Below are positions 15,818 to 25,323 of a stretch of 43,171 nt of DNA, piece after piece; position 1 is the stretch's first letter; each line of letters opens with the position of its first letter. The position numbers were made by a program, and so were the translations under genes. Source of the DNA: GCA-002697625 sp002697625 (GTDB lineage: Bacteria; Bacteroidota; Bacteroidia; Flavobacteriales; BACL11); contig CAXFOB010000009.1 of the NCBI GenBank assembly GCA_964004625.1, positions 1-43,171 on the forward strand, written 5' to 3'. The notes under the pieces were generated by a model, which made no database searches, was not told the origin of the DNA, and saw only the letters and a list, made by a program, of their open reading frames with translations.

Positions 15818-16951
15818 ATGTTTCCTTTTTCTAAAAATATAAAACTTGAAGGAGATAAAACCATTTGGACTGTTGTCTTTTTATTGTTAATTATCTCTGG
15901 TCTTGTTGTATATAGTGTTGAAGGATTATCTCCTACAAAATCACATGTCAGAAATATTTTACTAGGATTAATTATAATGTATGGAGTACATAAATTAAAA
16001 TTTAAGTATTTTTCTAAATTGAGTGTTGTTGGACTTGTTGTAAGTATATTTTTATTAATATTTGTTTATTTTATTGGTCAAGAGATAAATGGAGCTAAAC
16101 GGTGGATTTCATTAGGGAGTTTGTCTTTTCAGCCTTCAGATTTTGCCAAAATAATGTTACTTGTTTTTATGTCTCGACAGATTAGTAAGTATCGAGATCA
16201 TTTAAATAATTTTAAAGATTTTAGTTGGTATGTTCTAGGTCCATTACTGCTTGTATGTGTTCTTATATTACCTTCTAATTTTTCTACTTCAGCTTTAGTG
16301 TTTATTAACGGTTTTGCTTTGTTGTTTTTTGCTAGAATAAGAATGAGATATATTCTTGGAATAATTAGTGTTGGTACTTTCTTATGTTTAATTATCTATT
16401 TTTCCGCAAAATATATTCCTCTCTTTCAGGAGGTTGTTCCAAGATCCACTACATGGGTTAGTAGAATAGATGGTTTTATTTCTCCTGACCAAAATCATGT
16501 TAAAGATGAAGGTCATCAGTTAAATGAATCAAAAATTGCGATAAAAAATGGAGGTCTATTTGGGAAAGGACCAGGAAAAGGTGTTCAAAGGCATTTCTTG
16601 TTTGCAGGATCTTCAGACTTTGTATACGCTCTTACAGTAGAACAGTATGGTATTATTATTGGTGGTATTTTCCCAATGTTTTTATACATCCTGTTTTTTT
16701 ACCGTTCCATCATTATTTCTCAAAGAACTGAAAGTGTATTTGGATCTTTAATGGTTGCTTCATTGTCCTTTGCATTACTTTTTCAGGCTGGAGTAAATAT
16801 GGCAGTAAATGTGGGACTTTTCCCAGTTACAGGACAAACACTTCCTTTGATAAGTAAGGGAGGTACTTCCATAATTTTCACATGTATTGCTATTGGTATT
16901 ATATTAAGTGTAAGTAGAGATGCAAATGATAGAGAATATGAAAAGGCTTAA
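15818..16951 (+). CDS. ftsW: septal peptidoglycan glycosyltransferase FtsW (SEDS family)
   Basis: SEDS-family polymerase working with FtsI at the septum. Of 377 residues, about ten are hydrophobic membrane spans. Family motifs are present: GQEINGAKRWISLGSLSFQP, then PSDFAKI, and ESKIAIKNGGLFGKGPGKG. The loop LFAGSSDFVYALTVEQYG corresponds to the PEAHSDFI-type loop holding a conserved aspartate, and GQTLPLISKGGTS is the C-terminal signature. Position between murD and murG is the standard dcw placement and distinguishes it from RodA. murG begins inside its 3' end. Confidence 0.95.
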   Translation: MFPFSKNIKLEGDKTIWTVVFLLLIISGLVVYSVEGLSPTKSHVRNILLGLIIMYGVHKLKFKYFSKLSVVGLVVSIFLLIFVYFIGQEINGAKRWISLGSLSFQPSDFAKIMLLVFMSRQISKYRDHLNNFKDFSWYVLGPLLLVCVLILPSNFSTSALVFINGFALLFFARIRMRYILGIISVGTFLCLIIYFSAKYIPLFQEVVPRSTTWVSRIDGFISPDQNHVKDEGHQLNESKIAIKNGGLFGKGPGKGVQRHFLFAGSSDFVYALTVEQYGIIIGGIFPMFLYILFFYRSIIISQRTESVFGSLMVASLSFALLFQAGVNMAVNVGLFPVTGQTLPLISKGGTSIIFTCIAIGIILSVSRDANDREYEKA

Positions 16952-18041
16952 GGTAATAATAAGTGGAGGAGGAACGGGAGGACATATCTTTCCGGCAGTT
17001 GCTATAGCTAAATCTTTAGAGAAAAAAGTAAAAGATATAGAACTTCTATTTGTTGGGGCAAAAGATAGAATGGAGATGCAAAAAGTGCCTGAAGTTGGTT
17101 ACAAGATTAAAGGTTTATGGATTAGTGGATTCCAAAGAAGTTTTAGTAGAAGAAATTTATTATTTCCATTTAAATTGATAAGTAGTATAATTAAATCAAG
17201 AAGTATAATTAGAAAATTTCAACCAGATTTAGTGATTGGTACGGGAGGGTTTGCAAGTGGACCATTATTATATGTTTCATGTAAAAAAGGCATTCCTTCT
17301 GTGATTCAAGAGCAAAATTCATATCCAGGAATTACAAATAAATTATTATCAAAACATACTAATAGAGTTTGTGTAGCTTATGATAAGATGGAAAGATTTT
17401 TTCCTGCTGATAAAATTGTATATACCGGAAATCCTATAAGAGAATCGATATTAAACTTTAAAGATAAAAGGGAGGAAGGAAAAAAGTTTTTTAAGGTAGA
17501 TAATGATAATATAACCGTATTAGTTGTTGGTGGAAGTTTGGGAGCCAGAACAATAAACGAGTCTATTGCTAAGAATCTCTCTGAATTTAAGAAAAATAAG
17601 TTAAACTTAATCTGGCAAACAGGTACTTCTTTTCATAATCATTCTAAAAAACTTGTAAATGAATTAAATGTAGAGGGAATAAATACTCATATATTTATAA
17701 AAGAAATGGACATGGCTTATGCAGCTGCAGATATTATTATATCCAGAGCAGGTGCAATTGCTATTTCAGAGCTTTGTTTTGTAGGAAAACCACTTATTCT
17801 TGTTCCTTCCCCAAATGTTGCAGAAGACCATCAAACACAAAATGCACAATCGTTAGTTAATAAGTGTTCTGCACTCATGGTAAAAGATATTGATAGTAGG
17901 CTTAAACTTGTAGTGGAGTTAGTTGCTCTTTGTACAAATAAGAGTTTACGGGAAGAGTTAAGTAGTAACATACAGAAATTAGCAGTAACAAATGCCGCAG
18001 ACAGGATAGTGGATTTATCCTTAAAATTATTAAAGAAATGA
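16938..18041 (+). CDS. murG: UDP-N-acetylglucosamine--lipid I GlcNAc transferase MurG
   Basis: Peripheral inner-membrane GT28 glycosyltransferase that converts lipid I to lipid II. The 367-residue protein begins MKRLKVIISGGGTGGHIFPA with the glycine loop GGGTGGH. Further blocks are IGTGGFASGP, VIQEQNSYPGITNKLL, GGSLGARTIN, SRAGAIAISEL and the UDP-GlcNAc region PLILVPSPNVAEDHQTQNA. In-frame ATGs at 16920 and 16926 are possible, but 16938 gives the family-typical start and still overlaps ftsW by 14 bases. Its stop overlaps the murC start by four bases (ATGA). Confidence 0.96.
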   Translation: MKRLKVIISGGGTGGHIFPAVAIAKSLEKKVKDIELLFVGAKDRMEMQKVPEVGYKIKGLWISGFQRSFSRRNLLFPFKLISSIIKSRSIIRKFQPDLVIGTGGFASGPLLYVSCKKGIPSVIQEQNSYPGITNKLLSKHTNRVCVAYDKMERFFPADKIVYTGNPIRESILNFKDKREEGKKFFKVDNDNITVLVVGGSLGARTINESIAKNLSEFKKNKLNLIWQTGTSFHNHSKKLVNELNVEGINTHIFIKEMDMAYAAADIIISRAGAIAISELCFVGKPLILVPSPNVAEDHQTQNAQSLVNKCSALMVKDIDSRLKLVVELVALCTNKSLREELSSNIQKLAVTNAADRIVDLSLKLLKK

Positions 18042-19408
18042 ATTTAGACCAATATAAAAACATCTATTTTGTTGGAATAGGGGGAATAGGCATGAGTGCG
18101 CTATCTCGTTATTTTAATAGAAAAGTTAATGTATTGGGTTATGATAAAGTTCAGTCTGACTTATGCTTACAATTAGAATCAGAGAATATAGATATTCATT
18201 ATTCGGATTCTGAACAAAATATTCCTAATGAAATAAAAGAAAGTATAGAGGAAACTTTAGTAGTATATACTCCTGCAATCCCAGAGAAAAATAAAGAGCT
18301 GTCTTATTTCAGAAATAATGGATATGTGGTGGTGAAGAGATCTGAATTATTAGGAAAAATTACAGAAAATCATTTTACAATTGCTGTTGCGGGTACACAC
18401 GGTAAGACTACCACTTCTACAATGCTTGCTCATATCCTACAACATTCGGAGGTAGATTGTACAGCATTTTTAGGGGGAATAAGTAGAAATTATAATTCCA
18501 ATCTGATTTTAGGTACTGAAAAGAGTATTGTTGTCGTTGAAGCAGATGAATACGATAGATCATTTTTAACATTACATCCGGATATTGCTGTTATTACTTC
18601 TGTAGATGCAGATCATCTAGATATTTATAAAACAAAAGAAAGTTTAGTAAATGCCTTTACTGATTTTACAAATAAGATAAAAAGTGGAGGTACTCTTTTT
18701 TTAGAAGAGAATATCGATACAACATTTATAAAAAGAGAGGATATCTCGATTTTACAATATAGTACTTCCAATACTTCACATTGTAGAGCTTTACATATTG
18801 TAAATGAGGACTATTTAATGAAATTCGATGTTCTGTTTAAAGAAGAATTATTGTCGAGTTTTAAACTTTGTATGGGAGGAGAGTATAATGTACGTAATGC
18901 ATTAGTAGCTATTTCAGTATCAAAATTATTAGATATAGATAACGAAAGAATAATAAGTTCGATTAATACATTTAAAGGAATAAATAGAAGGTTCGAAACT
19001 CACATTTCATCTGAAAAATTAGTTTTTATTGACGATTATGCTCATCACCCAAAAGAAGTAATGGAAAGTATACTTGCTGTAAAAAAGATGTATCCGAACA
19101 GACATATTACTGTAATTTTTCAGCCTCATTTGTATAGTAGAACTAATGATTTTTCAGATGAATTTGCAAGAGCACTTTCCTTGTCGGATAGATTAATTAT
19201 TCTAGAAATATATGCAGCGCGTGAAAGGAGTATAGAAGGAGTTTCTTCAGAAATGTTGTTGAATAAATGTACTGTTGCTGATAAAAGACTAAGTAAGTTA
19301 TCAGCAGTTGTAGATGGTATAGTAGCTAAAGATATTGATATATTATTAACCTTAGGAGCAGGAGATATTAGTACGATTGTGAGTCCTATTAAATCTATAT
19401 TTTCATGA
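18038..19408 (+). CDS. murC: UDP-N-acetylmuramate--L-alanine ligase MurC
   Basis: Cytoplasmic Mur ligase that attaches L-alanine to UDP-MurNAc, the first stem residue. The 456-residue protein opens with the nucleotide-binding FVGIGGIGMSALSRYF. It carries the ATP loop GTHGKTTT at 119-126, then VVEADEYDRSFLTLHP, VDADHLDIY and FIDDYAHHPKEV. The C-terminal block LLTLGAGDIS is typical. It overlaps murG and ftsQ by four bases at each end. The length is normal and all motifs are intact. Confidence 0.96.
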   Translation: MNLDQYKNIYFVGIGGIGMSALSRYFNRKVNVLGYDKVQSDLCLQLESENIDIHYSDSEQNIPNEIKESIEETLVVYTPAIPEKNKELSYFRNNGYVVVKRSELLGKITENHFTIAVAGTHGKTTTSTMLAHILQHSEVDCTAFLGGISRNYNSNLILGTEKSIVVVEADEYDRSFLTLHPDIAVITSVDADHLDIYKTKESLVNAFTDFTNKIKSGGTLFLEENIDTTFIKREDISILQYSTSNTSHCRALHIVNEDYLMKFDVLFKEELLSSFKLCMGGEYNVRNALVAISVSKLLDIDNERIISSINTFKGINRRFETHISSEKLVFIDDYAHHPKEVMESILAVKKMYPNRHITVIFQPHLYSRTNDFSDEFARALSLSDRLIILEIYAARERSIEGVSSEMLLNKCTVADKRLSKLSAVVDGIVAKDIDILLTLGAGDISTIVSPIKSIFS

Positions 19409-20115
19409 AGAATGTCTTTAATTTTATTAGATTTATATTAGGTGTTATATTAATAATTCTAATGATTTACTTCTCTGTCGATAGAATGGGAAAGAAATAC
19501 TGTAGTTTGTCAGAGATAAGTATAGAGTTAGATGAAAATGTATTTGTAACTAAGGAAGTAATTGTAGATTATTTATTTGAGAATTCACTACATCCAGATT
19601 CTGTCTTACTAAATGATGTTTCTTTTAAGGGTATAGAGGATCTATTGCTTGCTCACTCTTCTATTAAATCTGCAATGGTGTATTCTGATATGAATGGTAA
19701 GGTTTGTATAAAAGTGAAACAAAGGAAACCTATAGTAAGAATACAAAGTGAGAAGAATGGTTTTTATCTAGATGAGGATGGATTGCGAATGCCTTTGTCA
19801 GATGAATATACTGCTAGAATGCTTTTAGTTACTGGGGATGTAAATACAATCTCTTTAGAAGATGTTTTTTTTATAACAGATAAGATTTATAAAGATGAGT
19901 TTTTAAAAAAACAAATTGTACAGATAGATGTAAAGGAATCTGAAATGTTGATGTTAACTAGGTTGGGTGAGCAGTTGGAATTTGGACAAGTTAAGAATGT
20001 AAAGGAAAAGTTTGAGAAGTTAATGTTGTATTACGAGAAAGGTAATTCTCAGAATAAGGAATATAAAGTATTAAATCTGAAATATAAAAATCAAATAGTT
20101 TGCACTAAAAAATAA
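19405..20115 (+). CDS. ftsQ: cell division protein FtsQ/DivIB-like
   Basis: Bitopic membrane protein of the FtsQLB subcomplex. The 236-residue product has one N-terminal membrane segment (about residues 8-25, IRFILGVILIILMIYFSV). A periplasmic part follows with a POTRA-like region (about 35-105, including KVKQRKPIVRIQ) and a beta-rich domain carrying YLDEDGLRMPLS. Sequence similarity to proteobacterial FtsQ is low, as expected for this phylum, so the identification relies on topology, the QRKPIxRI element and position between murC and ftsA. It overlaps murC by four bases. Confidence 0.88.
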   Translation: MKNVFNFIRFILGVILIILMIYFSVDRMGKKYCSLSEISIELDENVFVTKEVIVDYLFENSLHPDSVLLNDVSFKGIEDLLLAHSSIKSAMVYSDMNGKVCIKVKQRKPIVRIQSEKNGFYLDEDGLRMPLSDEYTARMLLVTGDVNTISLEDVFFITDKIYKDEFLKKQIVQIDVKESEMLMLTRLGEQLEFGQVKNVKEKFEKLMLYYEKGNSQNKEYKVLNLKYKNQIVCTKK

Positions 20116-20119
20116 TAAT

Positions 20120-21445
20120 ATGGAAAATAAAGAACAAATTAATGAAGCTGGTGTAGCAACAAAGTCAGAGATTGTTGTTGGCTTAGATATTGGAACAACA
20201 AAAATCACCGTACTTGTTGGAGAAAAAGACCAATATGGAAAGTTAGATATACTGGGAACTGGAAAAGCTGTCTCCAATGGAGTGATGAGAGGTGTAGTTG
20301 CAAATATTGACAAAACAGTTTCATCAATAAAGATTGCGGTAGAGCAAGCAGAAATGGAGTCTGGAATAGAAATTGATGAGGTTTATGTTGGTATTGCTGG
20401 ACAACATATTAAAAGTTTACAACATAGAGGAGAGATGGTAAGAGATGAAATAACGGAAGAGATATGTAAGGAAGACTTGGAGAAGTTAAAAGATAATATG
20501 TTTAAGCTTGTTACTATACCTGGAGAAGAGGTAATACATGTCATACCTCAAGAATATACGGTGGATGGAGAAGATTGTATTCAGGATCCAAAAGGGATGG
20601 CTGGAGTTAAGATAGAGGCTAATTTTCATATTATAACCGCTAAGGTTGCTGCAGTAAATAATATTTTGAGGTGTGTGAAAAAAGCGGGATTAACTCCTAA
20701 GAATTTGATTTTAGAACCTTTTGCTTCAGCAGTTGCTGTATTAGATGCAGATGAAAGACAAGAGGGTGTCTGTTTGGTTGATATAGGTGGTGGAACAACT
20801 GATGTAGCTATATTTTTAGATGGAATCATTAGACATACAGCTGTTATTCCATTCGGAGGAAATGTTATCACAAAAGATATAAAACAAGGTATTCAGATTT
20901 TAGAAAAACAAGCGGAGATGTTAAAGATTAAGTTTGGTTCTGCTATGTCTTCTTCAACAAAGGATAACGTAATAGTTTCTATTCCAGGTTTAAGAGGGAA
21001 GGATCCGAAAGAGGTTTCAGTTAGGAACTTATCGGCAGTTATTGAATCCAGAATGAAAGAAATAATTGACTTGGTCAATTATCAGATTAAGTCTTCTGGT
21101 TATCAGGATAAACTTATGACAGGAATTGTTATAACTGGAGGAGGTTCTCAACTCAGACATTTACCACAATTAGTTTCGTATATTACGGGAAAGGAGGTAA
21201 GATTAGGTCTTCCGAATGAACATCTTGGAAAAGACTCAAAATCACTTATAAAAAGTCCAATTTATTCTACTGGTGTAGGATTGGTTCAAAAAGGATTTGA
21301 AGAGGTGGTTTGGAAAGAAGTGCCAATACAGGAAGAAGTTGAGGATAAACTAGAAACTCCTATTAAAGAAGAGCCTTCTGCAGTAGGGATAGGAGGAAAG
21401 TTAAAAGAAATGTTGGAGAAATTTTTCTCTGAAGAAATAGAATAA
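20120..21445 (+). CDS. ftsA: cell division protein FtsA
   Basis: Actin-fold ATPase that tethers FtsZ to the membrane. Of 441 residues, the phosphate-1 loop is GLDIGTTKITVLVG (about 21-34). The SHS2-containing 1C domain follows, phosphate-2 is CLVDIGGGTTDVAIF, and the adenosine motif is IVITGGGSQLRHLPQL. The last 20 residues, from GGKLKEMLEKFFSEE, form an amphipathic helix that fits the conserved membrane-targeting sequence, separated from the core by an acidic linker. It begins four bases after ftsQ, and 31 A/T-rich bases separate it from ftsZ. Confidence 0.96.
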   Translation: MENKEQINEAGVATKSEIVVGLDIGTTKITVLVGEKDQYGKLDILGTGKAVSNGVMRGVVANIDKTVSSIKIAVEQAEMESGIEIDEVYVGIAGQHIKSLQHRGEMVRDEITEEICKEDLEKLKDNMFKLVTIPGEEVIHVIPQEYTVDGEDCIQDPKGMAGVKIEANFHIITAKVAAVNNILRCVKKAGLTPKNLILEPFASAVAVLDADERQEGVCLVDIGGGTTDVAIFLDGIIRHTAVIPFGGNVITKDIKQGIQILEKQAEMLKIKFGSAMSSSTKDNVIVSIPGLRGKDPKEVSVRNLSAVIESRMKEIIDLVNYQIKSSGYQDKLMTGIVITGGGSQLRHLPQLVSYITGKEVRLGLPNEHLGKDSKSLIKSPIYSTGVGLVQKGFEEVVWKEVPIQEEVEDKLETPIKEEPSAVGIGGKLKEMLEKFFSEEIE

Positions 21446-21476
21446 AATAAATAATAATTAACTAAATCAATAAATT

Positions 21477-23168
21477 ATGAGCGAAAACGAAAACATAATT
21501 GATTTTAATCTCCCAAAAAATCAATCTTCCGTAATAAAAGTTATCGGAATTGGTGGTGGAGGTGGAAATGCAATTAACTACATGTATGAAAATGGAATAA
21601 AGGGAGTTGATTTTGCAGTTTGCAATACAGATACTCAAGCCTTAGAATCAAGTCCAATTCCTGTAAAGATTCAATTAGGAGAAAGTTTAACTAATGGATT
21701 AGGTGCTGGTTCAAATCCTGAGGTAGGAAAAGAAGCTGCAATCGAAAGTATTGATAGAATAAATGAGTTGTTAGATTCAAACACTAACATGTTATTTATA
21801 ACTGCTGGAATGGGAGGTGGTACTGGTACCGGAGCGGCTCCTATAATTGCAAAGGCAGCTATGGATAAAGGAATTTTGACTGTTGGTGTTGTAACCATGC
21901 CATTTGAAACAGAAGGAGGAAGAAGACATGAACATGCAAAATTAGGATTAGAGGAGTTGAGAGAGAATGTGGATACTCTACTTGTTATTAATAATCAGAA
22001 GCTTTTGGAAGTGCATGGAGATTTAAAATTGAGACAGGCATTTAGTAAAGCAAATGAGGTGTTGAACACTGCTACTAAGGGTATTGCTGAAGTAATTACA
22101 CAACATCTTACAGTAAATATTGATTTAAGTGATGCTAGACTAGTACTACAGAATAGCGGAACTGCAATTATGGGACAAGCAGAAGCAGAGGGTGAGAACA
22201 GAGCGGTTGAAGCTGTAAAAAATGCTTTAGATTCTCCGTTATTAAATGATAATGATATATACGGATCTAAACATGTATTGTTAAAAATTGTAACGGGTGA
22301 TTCTGAAGAAGATGAAATATCAATGAATGAGTTAAAATTGATTACAGATACTATACAGAAAGAGGCTGGACATAATGTAAATATTATAAATGGAGTAGGT
22401 ACTGACTCGGATTTAGGGTCCAAGCTTTCGGTAACAGTTATAGCTACAGGATTTGACATTAAAGAAGAAGAAGTTGAGGTTGTAGTTGGTATAGGAGAAG
22501 ATGAAACATTAGATTCAATTAGTAATGTAAAGAAATCTAAGAACCCAACTCCGAAAGCAATTACAGAAGATTTTTCTCAGCAATCCATGTTTGATTTTGA
22601 GAATAGTTACCAAGTAAATTTCTCTGATAGTGAGGAGGGAACACATGACGATGAGGAGGAAATTCATTCTAAAGATACAGAAGAAGAGATAATGAATTCT
22701 AATATGTCGGAAGAAGTGAATACTGAAAATAAATTAGTACTTACTCTAGATGATGACTTAGAGGAGGAGGAAGAAGAATTTGTTGTTTCAGAATTAGTGT
22801 TAGAGGAACAAGATAGTTCAGAGGAAGAGGATTTTACTTTTAATTTAGAAGAAGTACAAGAAACAACAACAGTAGAAGATTCAGTAGTTAGAGATAGACT
22901 GAAAATTAATATTCAAGAAATAGAAGAGAATGAAATTGCTTCTAGAAAGAGAGAGGATAAATTAAAGAGTATTTCTAACATTTTAAGAACTCCTTCAGGA
23001 TTAACTAACCTTATTGAGGAACCTGCATTTAAGAGAAACGGAATAGATTTGGAGGATGTTCCTCATTCTTCAGAATCGGAGATTTCAAGCACAACATTAT
23101 CTTTGGGAGAGGATAATGTTGTACAATTGAAACAAAATAATTCGTTTTTACATGATAATGTTGATTAA
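21477..23168 (+). CDS. ftsZ: cell division protein FtsZ with long acidic linker
   Basis: Tubulin-like GTPase that forms the Z ring. The GTPase domain spans about residues 18-325 of 563, with IGIGGGGGNAINYM, the tubulin signature GMGGGTGTGAAPI, GRRHEHAKLG and the T7 synergy loop NIDLSDARLVL. Residues about 325-500 form an unusually long glutamate/aspartate-rich linker. The final 60 residues contain a conserved-looking LRTPSGLTNLIEEPAFKR and end NNSFLHDNVD, matching the Bacteroidota C-terminal tail expected to contact FtsA and other partners. Last gene of the dcw operon, followed by a strong terminator. Confidence 0.97.
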   Translation: MSENENIIDFNLPKNQSSVIKVIGIGGGGGNAINYMYENGIKGVDFAVCNTDTQALESSPIPVKIQLGESLTNGLGAGSNPEVGKEAAIESIDRINELLDSNTNMLFITAGMGGGTGTGAAPIIAKAAMDKGILTVGVVTMPFETEGGRRHEHAKLGLEELRENVDTLLVINNQKLLEVHGDLKLRQAFSKANEVLNTATKGIAEVITQHLTVNIDLSDARLVLQNSGTAIMGQAEAEGENRAVEAVKNALDSPLLNDNDIYGSKHVLLKIVTGDSEEDEISMNELKLITDTIQKEAGHNVNIINGVGTDSDLGSKLSVTVIATGFDIKEEEVEVVVGIGEDETLDSISNVKKSKNPTPKAITEDFSQQSMFDFENSYQVNFSDSEEGTHDDEEEIHSKDTEEEIMNSNMSEEVNTENKLVLTLDDDLEEEEEEFVVSELVLEEQDSSEEEDFTFNLEEVQETTTVEDSVVRDRLKINIQEIEENEIASRKREDKLKSISNILRTPSGLTNLIEEPAFKRNGIDLEDVPHSSESEISSTTLSLGEDNVVQLKQNNSFLHDNVD

Positions 23169-23190
23169 ATAACAACAATCGCTCACTTTA

Positions 23191-23223
23191 AAATCCCAAA
23201 TTTAAATTTGGGATTTTTTATTT
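23191..23223 (+). terminator. intrinsic terminator after ftsZ
   Basis: A perfect 26-base palindrome at 23191-23216 (AAATCCCAAATTT and its complement) is followed by a T-rich tract, 22 bases after the ftsZ stop. The stem includes a CCC/GGG core. It closes the dcw operon. Confidence 0.88.
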
Positions 23224-23307
23224 TTACTAGTTAAAACTGAAGATACTATGCAATGCAGGAATGGCTGGATACTTGAGTTTATTTAAAATTTTTATGATAT
23301 AATGTAA

Positions 23308-23333
23308 AAATCCCCACCAAATTGGTAGGGATT
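23308..23333 (-). terminator. intrinsic terminator after groEL
   Basis: On the minus strand, 26 bases after the groEL stop, AAATCCC pairs with GGGATTT, with one mismatch before a further four-base stem and a three-base loop, followed by a U tract. Between this hairpin and the ftsZ terminator (23224-23307) no gene or other structure was seen. Confidence 0.8.
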
Positions 23334-23358
23334 TCATTTAATATTTATTGTATTAGAA

Positions 23359-24990
23359 TTACATCATCCCTGGCATTCCTCCGCCTGGCATTTGTGGCAT
23401 AGTAGGATTTTCTTCAGGAATATCTGAAATTACACATTCAGTAGTTAGTAACATTCCCGAAACAGAAGATGCATGTTGTAGTGCAACTCTTACTACTTTT
23501 GCAGGATCAATAATTCCGGCTTTCATCATGTTTTCAAACTCTTCTGTTTTAGCATTAAATCCGAAATCATTCTTACCGTCTTTCACTTTACTTACGACAA
23601 CACTTCCTTCCATTCCAGCATTTATGACGATTTGTCTTAGAGGCTCTTCAATTGCTCTTTCAATAATATTTATTCCGGTTTGTTCATCATCATTTTCTCC
23701 AGAAATTTTTTCTAGTTTTTTAGCTGCTCGTACAATTGCAACTCCCCCACCAGCAACAATTCCCTCTTCTACCGCAGCTCTAGTAGCAGCAAGTGCGTCA
23801 TCTACTCTGTCCTTCTTTTCCTTCATTTCCATTTCAGATGCTGCTCCTACATACAATACCGCAACTCCACCAGCTAGTTTAGCTAATCTTTCTTGAAGTT
23901 TTTCTCTATCATAATCAGAAGTTGTGCTATCTATTTGAGCTTTTATCTGATTCACTCTAGCTTTTATAGAATCCGAATCACCTTCTCCATTTATAATAGT
24001 AGTATTGTCTTTATCTGTTACAATCTTTTCACAGCTACCTAACATATCTAATGTTGCTGTTTCTAGAGAAAATCCTCTTTCTTCGGAGATTACTGTTCCG
24101 TTTGTAAGAATAGCAATGTCTTCTAACATTGCTTTTCTTCTATCTCCAAATCCAGGAGCTTTTACTGCAGAAACTTTAAGAGATCCTCTTATCTTATTTA
24201 CTACAAGTGTTGAAAGAGCTTCTCCATCTACATCTTCAGCAATAATCATTAAAGGTCTCCCTGCTTTTGCCGTTTGTTCTAAAATAGGAAGTAAATCCTT
24301 CATTATAGAAATCTTCTTATCAAAAATTAAGATGTAAGGATTGTCTAATTCTGTCTCCATTTTGTCTGCGTCTGTAATAAAATAAGGAGATAAATATCCT
24401 CTGTCAAACTGCATTCCTTCTACTACTTCTACAGTAGTTTCAGTTCCTTTTGCTTCCTCTACAGTAATAACCCCTTCTGTTTTTACTTTTTCCATTGCTT
24501 CCGCAATTAAACTACCAATTATATTATCATTATTAGCGGAAATAGTAGCAACTTGATTAATCATATCGTAACTATTACCCACTGTTTTAGACTGTTGTTG
24601 TATATCTTTAATTATAATTTCAACTGCTTTATCGATACCTCTCTTTAAATCCATTGGATTAGCTCCTGCAGCTACATTTTTTAGTCCTGCTGTAATAATT
24701 GCTTGTGCTAATACTGTAGCTGTTGTAGTTCCATCACCTGCAATATCTGCAGTTTTAGATGCAACTTCTTTTACCATCTGAGCTCCCATGTTTTCCAAAG
24801 CATCTTCTAATTCAATTTCTTTTGCTACCGACACCCCATCTTTTGTAATAGAAGGGCCTCCAAATTTCTTTTCTATAACTACATTTCTTCCCTTAGGACC
24901 TAATGTAACTTTTACAGCATCAGCTAAAGCGTCTACTCCTTTCTTTAATGAGTCTCTAGCGTCTGTATCAAATGTTATGTTTTTTGCCAT
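23359..24990 (-). CDS. groEL: chaperonin GroEL (60 kDa, Hsp60)
   Basis: Cytoplasmic ATP-driven folding chamber that works with GroES. The 543-residue product opens MAKNITFDTDARDSLKKGVD. It has the nucleotide-binding loop GDGTTTATVLAQAI with the catalytic aspartate, the apical region with YLSPYFITDADKM, and the signature AAVEEGIVAGGGVA. The tail ends GGGMPGMM, a short glycine-methionine repeat as usual. It follows groES with 15 bases between them. Length and motifs are standard and no second copy is seen in the window. Confidence 0.98.
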   Translation of the reverse strand: MAKNITFDTDARDSLKKGVDALADAVKVTLGPKGRNVVIEKKFGGPSITKDGVSVAKEIELEDALENMGAQMVKEVASKTADIAGDGTTTATVLAQAIITAGLKNVAAGANPMDLKRGIDKAVEIIIKDIQQQSKTVGNSYDMINQVATISANNDNIIGSLIAEAMEKVKTEGVITVEEAKGTETTVEVVEGMQFDRGYLSPYFITDADKMETELDNPYILIFDKKISIMKDLLPILEQTAKAGRPLMIIAEDVDGEALSTLVVNKIRGSLKVSAVKAPGFGDRRKAMLEDIAILTNGTVISEERGFSLETATLDMLGSCEKIVTDKDNTTIINGEGDSDSIKARVNQIKAQIDSTTSDYDREKLQERLAKLAGGVAVLYVGAASEMEMKEKKDRVDDALAATRAAVEEGIVAGGGVAIVRAAKKLEKISGENDDEQTGINIIERAIEEPLRQIVINAGMEGSVVVSKVKDGKNDFGFNAKTEEFENMMKAGIIDPAKVVRVALQHASSVSGMLLTTECVISDIPEENPTMPQMPGGGMPGMM

Positions 24991-25005
24991 TGTATTATAT
25001 TTTAG

Positions 25006-25284
25006 TTATGAAATAATTGCGAATATGTCTGATTCTTTCATGATAATATATTCTTCTCCATCATGTTTTAATTCTGTTCCTGCGTACTTTCCATAAAGTA
25101 CCACATCTCCTTTTTTTACTGTTGTAGGATTATCTTTAGTTCCTTTTCCAACAGAAATTACAGTTCCTTTTTGTGGTTTTTCTTGTGCATTATCTGGTAT
25201 AATTATTCCAGATGCAGTTGTAGTTTCTGCTTCAGATACTTTTATAAGTACTCTATCAGCTAGAGGTGTGATGTTTGATCTCAT
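25006..25284 (-). CDS. groES: co-chaperonin GroES
   Basis: A 92-residue lid protein of the GroEL chamber. Seen: PLADRVLIKVSEAETTTASGIIIPD with the mobile loop (ETTTASGIIIP, residues about 20-30), then EKPQKGTVISVGKG and a C-terminal GEEYIIMKESDIFAII. First gene of the groES-groEL operon; its own regulatory gap (25285-25386) lies between it and secG. The length is slightly short of E. coli (97) but within family range. Confidence 0.97.
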   Translation of the reverse strand: MRSNITPLADRVLIKVSEAETTTASGIIIPDNAQEKPQKGTVISVGKGTKDNPTTVKKGDVVLYGKYAGTELKHDGEEYIIMKESDIFAIIS

Positions 25285-25323
25285 TTGTTTATTTTTATTT
25301 TATATTTATATTTCGAATTAAGT

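Noticed and set aside
21995..22459. Minus-strand open frame of 154 codons within ftsZ
   Set aside because: It is antisense to the conserved GTPase domain and reflects codon bias; it has no promoter-like box and no recognisable domain.
23528..24337. Plus-strand open frames of 110-122 codons antisense to groEL
   Set aside because: Both are serine/proline-rich mirror frames of a conserved gene with no independent support.
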